DNA of 64,000 nucleotides from SHLQ01 sp964562985. Lineage in GTDB: Bacteria > Actinomycetota > Acidimicrobiia > Acidimicrobiales > SHLQ01. A model generated the notes under the pieces. The model was not told where the DNA came from. It made no database searches and saw nothing but the letters and a program-made list of their open reading frames with translations. Position numbers and translations under genes: made by a program. The stretch is from NCBI GenBank assembly GCA_964562985.1, contig CAZLWE010000004.1:35032-99031 (forward strand), given 5' to 3'. This document shows, piece by piece, positions 10,001 through 16,274 of the stretch; the first letter of the stretch is position 1; the number at the start of each line of letters is the position of its first letter.

Positions 10001-10385
10001 CTTGGTGCTTTCGTTGAAAGCTGGCGGCACAGGCCTCAACCTCACCGCCGCGAACCACGTAGTCCTCTACGACCGGTGGTGGAACCCGGCGGTGGAGGAC
10101 CAGGCCCGCGACCGTGCCTGGCGTATCGGCCAGACGAAGACGGTCATCGCGCACCGCCTCGTGTGTCCCGGAACCGTCGATGAGCGTGTCGAAGAGATCG
10201 TGGCGGGTAAGCGCCAGATTGCGAACATGGTGCTGCCCAAGTCCAGTTCGGTGGGCGATCTCGACGCAGAACAATTGCAAGTGGCCCTGGGGATCGATCC
10301 AGACTTGTTGCTCACGGCCGATTCTTCCCCGCTCGCGAGCACCGACGTTGACGATGCGGCCGACCCCGTTGGAGCGTCGACATGA
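7035..10385 (+). CDS. SNF2-family DEAD/DEAH-like helicase (HepA type)
   Basis: Large nucleic-acid-dependent ATPase, up to 1116 residues. Motif I is DMGLGKTPTTLATL (about residue 650), motif II VVIDEAQAIKNP (~743), motif III ALTGTPIENGLGDLW (~771). The C-terminal helicase half ends with motif VI QARDRAWRIGQTK (~1021). The first ~600 residues are a SNF2-associated region found in bacterial HepA-like proteins. The start is uncertain: 7035 is a GTG without a good ribosome site, the first in-frame ATG is at 7164, and AGGAGA at 7128-7133 points to a start near 7140. Such proteins remodel stalled polymerase or nucleoprotein complexes. The gene overlaps the next by ATGA. Confidence 0.9.
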   Translation: MPVSHRIATQDASSVGRRAVFPWVVRCLYYARRLVIATPTDLRMLEDYAQAAIDGLANTEQLAILEADTDAWSAALWRLLDSADAKLERTRKTFRGPARATVLADLDEDCFRIDDALTALIGPAKEEELQPLPRNRKQAPSEKTGTAQLQLSWNDGQLVAWVSGHDARYEQEPVIREHLEAAGGGNIDWQTRGTLRVPTSQRVPAVATPMANALGWLVAQARRSHDPRFAPSIRWMGLAAATAVSAVAQGRMAPQMRQSRRGSKQKGSSAYSVRWLPGLIDADVLKQLMDTVPGAAMVGQQRQEPLAFTTAVMGDVTNTIVRMAAAQAELPAPPPEVKDRHDVSESFLGRLDGTPFQAPDSSAAEIARRVDRWSAPVVGTKNPKLTVQLAAPDESNAWLASVLGTSSAGVLEAFEVVLAEASKDRARLFEHQASRLERLFPALLRPGGRRRGEVMLSQDEAWELMTDVGPVLRAAGFDVRVPPLSRKKATPSLRLTAIDAEESVVGAQQLANVRWSAMFDDVELTAAEIAQLATQAKPLVKSRGQWIELEQADLAQAAAALAERANQTQLSGADMLRHAMGLEGDPLGGGVSIAGSGWAAELFQSLGALPEDPDTTPDGFRGELRSYQADALAWMNFLDDAALGGCLALDMGLGKTPTTLATLFANRDNGPGLVIAPPAVVGNWAAESRKFFPDMAAHVHHGASRAKGNLERAFRRADIVITTYGTAVRDMDELVKITWGKVVIDEAQAIKNPQAETSQQLRRLEARTRVALTGTPIENGLGDLWSIMDWANPGLVGARAPFIAQLTPDKKSGSAKGGEEALRALNGILVYRRTKTEPDIAAELPDRIDELDHCAMTPEQVGLYQAVLDNLVRETSGRDSGTPERKGAVLAAITALKQICNHPVNFEDDGGELEGRSGKLARLNEIMDSVFAADEKMLIFTHFATWGERLSTYLSERTGKKIECYHGGLARGARDRMIDQFQSAEGAGALVLSLKAGGTGLNLTAANHVVLYDRWWNPAVEDQARDRAWRIGQTKTVIAHRLVCPGTVDERVEEIVAGKRQIANMVLPKSSSVGDLDAEQLQVALGIDPDLLLTADSSPLASTDVDDAADPVGAST

Positions 10386-10756
10386 GCCGAAAGCGATCCA
10401 ACCAGCAACAAAAGGGCCGGAAGAAGAGCAAGGCGAAGGCCAAGAAGAAACCGGTCCTAGACCCGGTTGCGTTCTGGGGCGACCACGACACGCTTCCCGA
10501 GATCGACGGATTTGCGATCTCTACACCCGATCCGGTTGCGGTCATCAATTCGCTCGGACAGCCTCCGCTACCAGGCCATGGTGCCGCAGCACCGCACTAC
10601 TTTCAGTTGGTATACGGCCGCGCCACACAACTCGCGTCCGCACTCGCAATGGCGGGCGGAATCGATGACCTCACCCCCGAGATCATCGAAGAGGAAGAGG
10701 ACGAAGAGCTCGAAGCTGCAGACGAGGGCAACGAAGTCGAGTCCGAAGAGGAATAA
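10382..10756 (+). CDS. Small bipolar-charge protein coupled to the SNF2 helicase
   Basis: Unrecognised 124-residue protein whose ATG overlaps the helicase stop (ATGA), so it is very probably a translationally coupled partner. The first ~25 residues are strongly basic (Lys/Arg/Gln tract including KGRKKSKAKAKKK). The middle ~60 residues have normal composition, with DPVAFWGDHDTLPEIDGF and HYFQLVYGRATQLASALAMA. The last ~30 are almost all Glu/Asp. Many actinobacterial SNF2 genes are paired with a SWIM zinc-finger protein; no CxC-H pattern is present here, so this is a different partner. A nucleic-acid-binding or regulatory role is only a guess. Confidence 0.7.
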   Translation: MSRKRSNQQQKGRKKSKAKAKKKPVLDPVAFWGDHDTLPEIDGFAISTPDPVAVINSLGQPPLPGHGAAAPHYFQLVYGRATQLASALAMAGGIDDLTPEIIEEEEDEELEAADEGNEVESEEE

Positions 10757-10781
10757 CCTCCCCGGCGCGGCAAGCGCTGCC

Positions 10782-11381
10782 CTAGAAGTCGCAGATGTAG
10801 ATGCGGATCTGATCGACAAATGATAACGAGGCGAACATGGAGAGCGATACCGTGCTGCTGCCGGAGAAGGTGACGGTGTCGTTGTTGCCCTCTGGCGGTA
10901 TCTCCATTCGGCGACGCCCTACCCCGTAGTTGACCCCCGGCACGCCCCACTGCGCATCGGTAGCGGCTAACGAGGCGTCGGTGAAGTCGTACCCGACGAT
11001 CGTTCCGGGCAAGGTCACGGTTCCCGTAAGAGTGGCCGTTCCTGTCGCTGGGGAATAGTGAATGAGATACGAACTGACCAGCTGACCTGTCGGGAGGGTC
11101 ATTCCCGAGTCGGTGGATTGCCCGGAGGTCAACGTGTTACAGGCCTCGGCAAAGACAAAGAAGTCAGTGTTTGATGAGTACGTCGTGCTGTCAGGTCGCA
11201 GCGACTCCCCTGACGACAGCGTCGCGAAGATCGCGTCGCCGGTGACGGTGGGATCCGGTGCAGAAGCTGCGGCTGCGGCGACACGATCCAAGCCAACCAC
11301 CGAAGGCGCAACCCACACAGCGGTCGTCGCGGCCGCGGCCGTCAAGACCCGCCTTCGAGACCGATTGCGCAATTCCGTCAT
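10782..11381 (-). CDS. Tat-exported protein of unknown function
   Basis: Secreted protein of 199 residues. The ATG at 11381 is chosen because AAGGTGTGAG precedes it and it gives a clean twin-arginine signal: RNRSRRRVLTAAAATTAVWV, then a cleavage region near VAAAAA. The mature part is rich in Ser/Thr/Gly and predicted beta structure (for example TATLTGTVTLPGTIVGYDF), with two cysteines, CNTLTSG and the C-terminal YICDF. It resembles small extracellular beta-sandwich proteins, but no family is recognised. It is convergent with the helicase operon, 25 bases away. Export is well supported; function is unknown. Confidence 0.75.
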   Translation of the reverse strand: MTELRNRSRRRVLTAAAATTAVWVAPSVVGLDRVAAAAASAPDPTVTGDAIFATLSSGESLRPDSTTYSSNTDFFVFAEACNTLTSGQSTDSGMTLPTGQLVSSYLIHYSPATGTATLTGTVTLPGTIVGYDFTDASLAATDAQWGVPGVNYGVGRRRMEIPPEGNNDTVTFSGSSTVSLSMFASLSFVDQIRIYICDF

Positions 11382-11484
11382 CTCACACCTTGTATTTACC
11401 CTTCGGCCCCTATCGGCATTGGGCACCGTACGTTGAGCGAGCCACATCGCTGCTCTGCAGAACGGTCGGAATCGCATGGGCTAG

Positions 11485-12180
11485 ATGCTTGGATGGCACC
11501 GGTTGAGCTGCCAAGCTCAACCAGTGCTCCACCTCCCTGAGACTTTGCCCGTCGTCCTTGTGCCCGGAGGGCTCTACGACGATCCCCCGGTAACCGCCCA
11601 GTGGTTTTGGGTAGAGACCGGTGTCGCTCCAATGTTGCAACGACGCAAGGTAGACGTGATCGTGCACGATCGGCCGATCTCACCGAAGTCATGGGAGGAA
11701 GAAGCGAGCGTACTCGAGGCGACCATCGCCGGCGCGGGACACGATCGAGCATCGCTTGTTGCTGGCTCCAACGGATGCAGTGTTGCGCTTCGCCTGATGC
11801 TCGACCGACCTGACCTCGTGGCCCGTGTGATGCTGTGCTGGCCCGCGACCGCAGGTCACCCGGTAATTGACGGCTTGGCACACACGATCATCTCCGACGT
11901 ACACGACGATGCAGCGGCCACCGCTCTGCTCACCGGCAGCCCAATCCGTGGCGTTTCAGTCGACGAACTCTCGACGATTACTGGCGAGGTCGTGGTGTAC
12001 CCATCGATGCCCGAAAGCCAAGCGCACCAGCGATCGACGGTGACCGAACTCCTCTCCTCGATCCCTGGCGTCATGCTCGTCGGTGGAAGCCCCGAACCCT
12101 TCGATGACTCGTTTGCGGATTTCGTAGAGGGATTCGTGGACCTCGTGGAAGCGTTCTCGAGAGTCCACCACGACGACTAG
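11485..12180 (+). CDS. Alpha/beta-hydrolase family protein
   Basis: Predicted hydrolase of 231 residues. It begins with a strand leading to PVVLVPGGLYDDPP (oxyanion-hole region), then VIVHDRP and the nucleophile elbow AGSNGCSVALRLML, where the G-x-N-G-C pattern places Asn at the usual Ser position. This is atypical, so either the adjacent Ser in AGSNGCS serves or the enzyme is altered. A late acidic residue in YPSMPESQAHQ and GGSPEPFDDS may complete the site. The start could be a few codons later than the ATG at 11485. The gene is divergent from the Tat protein and nearly abuts the SDR gene, tail to tail. Confidence 0.65.
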   Translation: MLGWHRLSCQAQPVLHLPETLPVVLVPGGLYDDPPVTAQWFWVETGVAPMLQRRKVDVIVHDRPISPKSWEEEASVLEATIAGAGHDRASLVAGSNGCSVALRLMLDRPDLVARVMLCWPATAGHPVIDGLAHTIISDVHDDAAATALLTGSPIRGVSVDELSTITGEVVVYPSMPESQAHQRSTVTELLSSIPGVMLVGGSPEPFDDSFADFVEGFVDLVEAFSRVHHDD

Positions 12181-12188
12181 TTCTCTCG

Positions 12189-12944
12189 CTAGAAGAATCG
12201 ATCGCCGACGAAGCGAACCACAGGTTCGGGAAGCACGCGGATGGCGCCGACCATCGCCTTGTTGATGGCCCCGGGGATGTGTCGGCGATCGCCCGCCGCT
12301 GCGGCGTCGAGACCGGCACGGGCGACTTCGTCCGCCGTCTGCCAGACAAAGTCGGGGAACTCGTCGGTCGTGTAGTCGCCCCGTTCATGGAACTCGGTGC
12401 GGGTTAGACCAGGGCACAGCGACGTCACGGTGACCCCGGAGTCAGCGAGTTCGGATGCGAGCGCGTTGGAGAGCGACACCACGAATGCCTTCGTCGCGGA
12501 GTAGGTGCTCGAACGGGCCATCGATGTGTAGGCGGCTACCGAGGCGACGTTGAGGATCGATCCCGTGCCCTTCGCCTGAAGCGTCACGGCGGCGGCGTGA
12601 CTAAGGCGGTGTAGCGCAAGCACATTGACCCTCACCATGTCGGTCTCTACATCACGGTCATGGGTGATGAACTTGCCGTTGAGTCCAAAACCCGCGTTGT
12701 TTACGACGAGGTCGATGTCGCCAACCTCGATGCGTTCCTCGACGGTTCGAAGCTGGTCAATGTCGCTCAGGTCAGCTGCGAGCACTTCGGCCTCGACCGG
12801 GTGTTGTTCGGCGATGGCGTTCAATCGATCGACGTCGCGAGCTACCAGCACTACGGGCACTCGACGTCGGCCAAGCTCTTGGACGATCGACAGGCCGATA
12901 CCACTCGATGCACCCGTTACTAACGCCTTACTCCATGACGACAT
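12189..12944 (-). CDS. Short-chain dehydrogenase/reductase
   Basis: NAD(P)-dependent SDR of 251 residues, standard length. The cofactor motif is TGASSGIGLS near the N-terminus, with NNAGFGLNG as the structural Asn-Asn-Ala-Gly motif. The catalytic residues are Ser in LNVASVAAYTSMARSS and Tyr/Lys in YSATKAFV. An Arg at the end of the second strand (VLVARDVDRL) suggests NADPH preference. The late SLCPGLTRTEFHERG segment is typical of the DltE/YqjQ-type subgroup. Substrate is not deducible. The gene lies downstream of the lipoprotein gene on the same strand with a 50-base gap. Confidence 0.92.
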   Translation of the reverse strand: MSSWSKALVTGASSGIGLSIVQELGRRRVPVVLVARDVDRLNAIAEQHPVEAEVLAADLSDIDQLRTVEERIEVGDIDLVVNNAGFGLNGKFITHDRDVETDMVRVNVLALHRLSHAAAVTLQAKGTGSILNVASVAAYTSMARSSTYSATKAFVVSLSNALASELADSGVTVTSLCPGLTRTEFHERGDYTTDEFPDFVWQTADEVARAGLDAAAAGDRRHIPGAINKAMVGAIRVLPEPVVRFVGDRFF

Positions 12945-12994
12945 CGGCTCAGCTTAAAGCCGGTCGTCCGCAGGGCCGACCAACCCCAATCCAC

Positions 12995-13615
12995 CTATTG
13001 GAATTCGACGACGATCGGGTCATCTTGGATCGACGTGGAGGTGAAGTGCGTTGCGACGAACTCGCCGGCCTGTGATCGCACAATCAGCTGGTTCTGATTG
13101 GCCAGCGTGAATCCGACGATCGCGCCGTCGGCAAAGATCGCGGAGAGCGGGCTTGAGCAATTCGGTAATGGGTCGTCGTTGTTGATTATCCAGCCGCCCT
13201 GAGCTGCATTCAGAGTGGAGAATTCGCCGGTGGTGCATTCGTCCCGAAACCACGAGACGATTCCCTCTCCTTCTCGCCATGCGAAAGAGATCGCCGCGTC
13301 GTGGACCTCCGAGTCGATCGAGTCGATCAACCAGGCGGTGCCTCGCAGGGGAAGAATCTCGCTGGCATTGCGAATCTGGCCAAGACTCGCACTCTCAATG
13401 GTTGGCAAGTCCCGCGACGGTTGGAAGTCGTCAGAACTCGAGCGACCGATGGCCGCGTCGTCGTCTTGGGCGGTTTCGACGGTGCCTTCTTCGGCCCCCT
13501 CAACAGTTTCGCCAACCACGCCACTATTTGTCGTTGTTATGGCGTCGCTACCACAACCAGCCAACGCAAAAGCCAGAAGCAACAGTCCAAGCCACCTCTT
13601 CGCCGAAGTCGTCAT
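12995..13615 (-). CDS. META-domain-like lipoprotein
   Basis: Predicted lipoprotein of 206 residues, starting at the ATG at 13615. The lipobox is LAGC within LGLLLLAFALAGCGS. A Thr/Glu/Asp-rich linker follows to about residue 75. The folded part begins LRGTAWLIDSID and contains a CTTGEFSTLNAAQGGW segment and a second Cys in LPNCSSPLS. The W-x-L opening and paired cysteines resemble META/HslJ domains of surface lipoproteins, but the match is weak. It lies 51 bases downstream of the first FAD/GcvT gene on the same strand. Surface location is well supported; function is unknown. Confidence 0.7.
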   Translation of the reverse strand: MTTSAKRWLGLLLLAFALAGCGSDAITTTNSGVVGETVEGAEEGTVETAQDDDAAIGRSSSDDFQPSRDLPTIESASLGQIRNASEILPLRGTAWLIDSIDSEVHDAAISFAWREGEGIVSWFRDECTTGEFSTLNAAQGGWIINNDDPLPNCSSPLSAIFADGAIVGFTLANQNQLIVRSQAGEFVATHFTSTSIQDDPIVVEFQ

Positions 13616-13666
13616 ACATCTACTATGTCGGACCGAGCGGCACAAAGTTGTGAGCCACCACACGAG

Positions 13667-16141
13667 TCAGCACCACGGTTTGAGCTGAACCTTGGCGTCG
13701 ACCATGCGTCCGGGGAGTTCGATCTGCCATTCGCCGGACTCGATCCAGGCTTTGTCGGCTCGTTCGCCCGCATCGACTTCGTCTTGGGGTCGGTACGCCC
13801 ATGCCATTCCGACCGCGGCGCCGACGGTGTGTCCCCACATGCCATCGGTGACGTAGCCGACCCGCACACCATCTCGGTAGACGGGCTCGTGATGATGTAG
13901 CAGTACCGACTCGTCGTGGACGGCCACCTGAATCAGGCGGCGAGCGTTGCCAAACGCCTTGGCCTTGGCCAGCGCTTCCTTGCCACGGAAGTCCTTGTCC
14001 CAGTCGATGGCGAAGTTGAGACCCGACTGCACCGGGTTGTCGTCGGGGGTGACCTCGTGGCCCCAGTGGCGGTAGCCCTTCTCGAAGCGAAGGGAGTTGA
14101 GCGTGTGGTACCCAGCAAGCTCCATTCCGTGGGGCTTGCCAGCTTCCATGAGCTGGTCGAAGACGTGCACCGCGAACTCGGTGGGGACATAGAGCTCCCA
14201 ACCAAGCTCTCCCACGTAGCTCATGCGGTTGGCCCGCACGTAGCAACTGCCGATGTCGATTGGTTGATGGGTAGCGAACGGGAACGCCTCTTCACTCATA
14301 TCGGCTTGGGTAAGGCTCGCCACGATGTCTCGGGATGCCGGTCCCATCACCGCGAGGACTGCATAGGCAGAGGTGATGTCGGTGACGGTCGCGTTCGCTT
14401 CGCCGCCGCTTCCTGAGACAGCACCGTGGTTCAGAATCGCTTGTTCGATCGCAAAGAGGTCACGGGCACGCGTTCCTGCACCACCGATCACCCAGAATTC
14501 GCGCTCGGAGATTCGACTCACGGTGAGGTCGGCCTCGATCCCGCCTTTGTCGTTGAGCCACTGGGTGTATACCGAGCCGCCTACGTCCCCGGTGACCGGG
14601 CCTGATGACATGTAGCTCATCACGTCCGCTGCATCGCGTCCCTTTACAACGAACTTCGCGAAGGAGGTCAGGTCGAAGAGTCCAGCCTTTTCTCGGACTG
14701 CGGTGTGCTCGATGCGGTTGGAATCGTGCCAGTTCTGACGTCCCCAGCTGTACTCGTATTTCGCTTCGATACCGAGGTCGGGCTTCGCGTAGAAGTTGGC
14801 GCGTTCCCACCCCATAACCGAGCCCCACGCAGCACCGTGCGCCTCCAGCCGGTCGTGCAGAGGCGAGCGACGAATGTCTCGAGCCGTCTCGTACTGGCGG
14901 TGTGGCCAGTGCGGCGCGTAGAGCAACCCGAGTCCCTCGACGGTGCGGTCTCGCAGGAACTTCTCCGTGCCGTGGAATTGCTCGAATCGACGAATGTCGA
15001 CATCGGACAGGTCGATATGTTGTTCGCCCTCGGTCATCCAATAGGCAAGTGCCATACCCGCGCCACCGGCGGATTGGATGCCGATCGAATTGAAGCCCGC
15101 GGCCACCCACATACCCGGCAGGTTCGGCGCCTCCCCGAGGATGTAGCTGTCGTCGGGAGTGAAGCTCTCGGGTCCGTCGAAGATCAACCGCAGGCCAGCC
15201 TCGTGCAGCTCGGGCACACGATCGAAGGTTGGCGGCAGATACTCCGCCAAATGATCAGCGTCTGGATCGAGCGTGATGAAGGACTTATCGGTCGGCGGTG
15301 GGCCGACGGCTGGCCATGGGTCGGCGACGGGCTCGAACAACCCAACGAGCAGCGAACCACCCGCTTCAGGCTTGAGGTACGCATAGCGGTCAGGGTCGCG
15401 AAGGACCGGCCATTCGGCATTGAGGCCCTCGATCGGTTCGGTAACCACGTAGTAGTGATGCGCAGCATGCAGCGGCACCTGTACACCATGTTTGAGAGCG
15501 AGGTGACGGGTCCAGAGCCCGCAGGCCAGCACGACCTGCTCGGCTTCAATGCGCTGACCGTCGTCGGTGATCACACCGATGCAGCGGCCGTTCTCGACGA
15601 TGAGATCATCTACCCCGGTGCCCTCGTAGAGCTTGGCACCGCCCATGCGAGCACCCTTCATGAGGGCTTGGGTCACGTCGGAGGGACCAACCGATCCATC
15701 TTCAGGTAGCCAGATACCACCGACGATGTCGTCGATGTGACACATCGGGAACTTGTCGACGATCTCGGCGGGTGTGATCTCATCGGCGATCACGCCGAGG
15801 TAGCGAGCCATCGCCGCGGTACGACGAAGCTCTTCCCAGCGATGTTCGGTGCTGGCGAGCGAGATCGCCCCGGGTGCGAGGAAGCCGGTGGCCTGGCCGG
15901 TCTCCTCTTCCAGCGTCTTGTAGAGCTCAAGGCTGTATTGGGCGAGACGGGTCAGGTTCTCCGTCGCCCGGAGCTGCGCGACGAGACCCGCGGCATGCCA
16001 GGTAGTTCCGCCGGTCAGCTCGTGACGTTCAAGCACCGCAACATCGCTACGCCCCAGCTTGGTCAAGTGATAGGCGACCGACGCTCCGACGATTCCTCCA
16101 CCAACAACGACGATCTCCGCGCGATCAGGAACATCAGCCAT
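13667..16141 (-). CDS. FAD-dependent oxidoreductase with GcvT domain (dimethylglycine/sarcosine oxidase-like)
   Basis: Two-part enzyme of 824 residues. The N-terminal DAO-type flavin domain begins EIVVVGGGIVGASVAYHL (GxGxxG). It carries TTWHAAG near residue 47; the His of this motif takes covalent FAD in dimethylglycine oxidase. The C-terminal half (from ~residue 430) is a folate-binding GcvT fold, with KAGLFDLTSFAKFVVKG, GELGWELYVP and LRFEKGYRHWGHE. Family members oxidatively demethylate N-methyl amino acids and pass the one-carbon unit to tetrahydrofolate. A paralogue lies just upstream. The substrate may be dimethylglycine, sarcosine or another osmolyte. The link to one-carbon metabolism fits the metF/metH operon at 57979-63598, although they are far apart. 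Confidence 0.9.
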   Translation of the reverse strand: MADVPDRAEIVVVGGGIVGASVAYHLTKLGRSDVAVLERHELTGGTTWHAAGLVAQLRATENLTRLAQYSLELYKTLEEETGQATGFLAPGAISLASTEHRWEELRRTAAMARYLGVIADEITPAEIVDKFPMCHIDDIVGGIWLPEDGSVGPSDVTQALMKGARMGGAKLYEGTGVDDLIVENGRCIGVITDDGQRIEAEQVVLACGLWTRHLALKHGVQVPLHAAHHYYVVTEPIEGLNAEWPVLRDPDRYAYLKPEAGGSLLVGLFEPVADPWPAVGPPPTDKSFITLDPDADHLAEYLPPTFDRVPELHEAGLRLIFDGPESFTPDDSYILGEAPNLPGMWVAAGFNSIGIQSAGGAGMALAYWMTEGEQHIDLSDVDIRRFEQFHGTEKFLRDRTVEGLGLLYAPHWPHRQYETARDIRRSPLHDRLEAHGAAWGSVMGWERANFYAKPDLGIEAKYEYSWGRQNWHDSNRIEHTAVREKAGLFDLTSFAKFVVKGRDAADVMSYMSSGPVTGDVGGSVYTQWLNDKGGIEADLTVSRISEREFWVIGGAGTRARDLFAIEQAILNHGAVSGSGGEANATVTDITSAYAVLAVMGPASRDIVASLTQADMSEEAFPFATHQPIDIGSCYVRANRMSYVGELGWELYVPTEFAVHVFDQLMEAGKPHGMELAGYHTLNSLRFEKGYRHWGHEVTPDDNPVQSGLNFAIDWDKDFRGKEALAKAKAFGNARRLIQVAVHDESVLLHHHEPVYRDGVRVGYVTDGMWGHTVGAAVGMAWAYRPQDEVDAGERADKAWIESGEWQIELPGRMVDAKVQLKPWC

Positions 16142-16156
16142 CTACGCGCACCAACC

Positions 16157-16205
16157 AATCTGTGGTCCGATTCCGTTACTATCGCCCGGTTTTCGACCAC
16201 AGGTC
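16157..16205 (-). repeat. Palindromic element, copy A
   Basis: First of two tandem copies, 61 bases apart, of a ~49-base element. It reads AATCTGTGGTC at one end and GACCACAGGTC at the other (one arm slightly degenerate), with the shared core GTTACTATCGCCCGG. On the minus strand it lies downstream of the 16275-18719 gene and just before the 13667-16141 gene. Confidence 0.85.
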
Positions 16206-16217
16206 CCAAAGCCAGCC

Positions 16218-16266
16218 AATCTGTGGTCGGTGGCCGTTACTATCGCCCGGTTTTCGACCACAGATT
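16218..16266 (-). repeat. Palindromic element, copy B
   Basis: Best-preserved copy: the 12-base arms AATCTGTGGTCG and CGACCACAGATT are perfect inverted repeats around a 25-base core. On the minus strand the element starts eight bases after the TAG stop of the 16275-18719 gene. A third copy, in the same orientation relative to its gene, follows the zur stop at 45178. Confidence 0.9.
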
Positions 16267-16274
16267 CCTTAGCG

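Noticed and set aside
16157..16266. CRISPR array
   Set aside because: Only two repeat units, 61 bases apart, each itself palindromic and nearly identical throughout, with no unique spacers and no cas genes.
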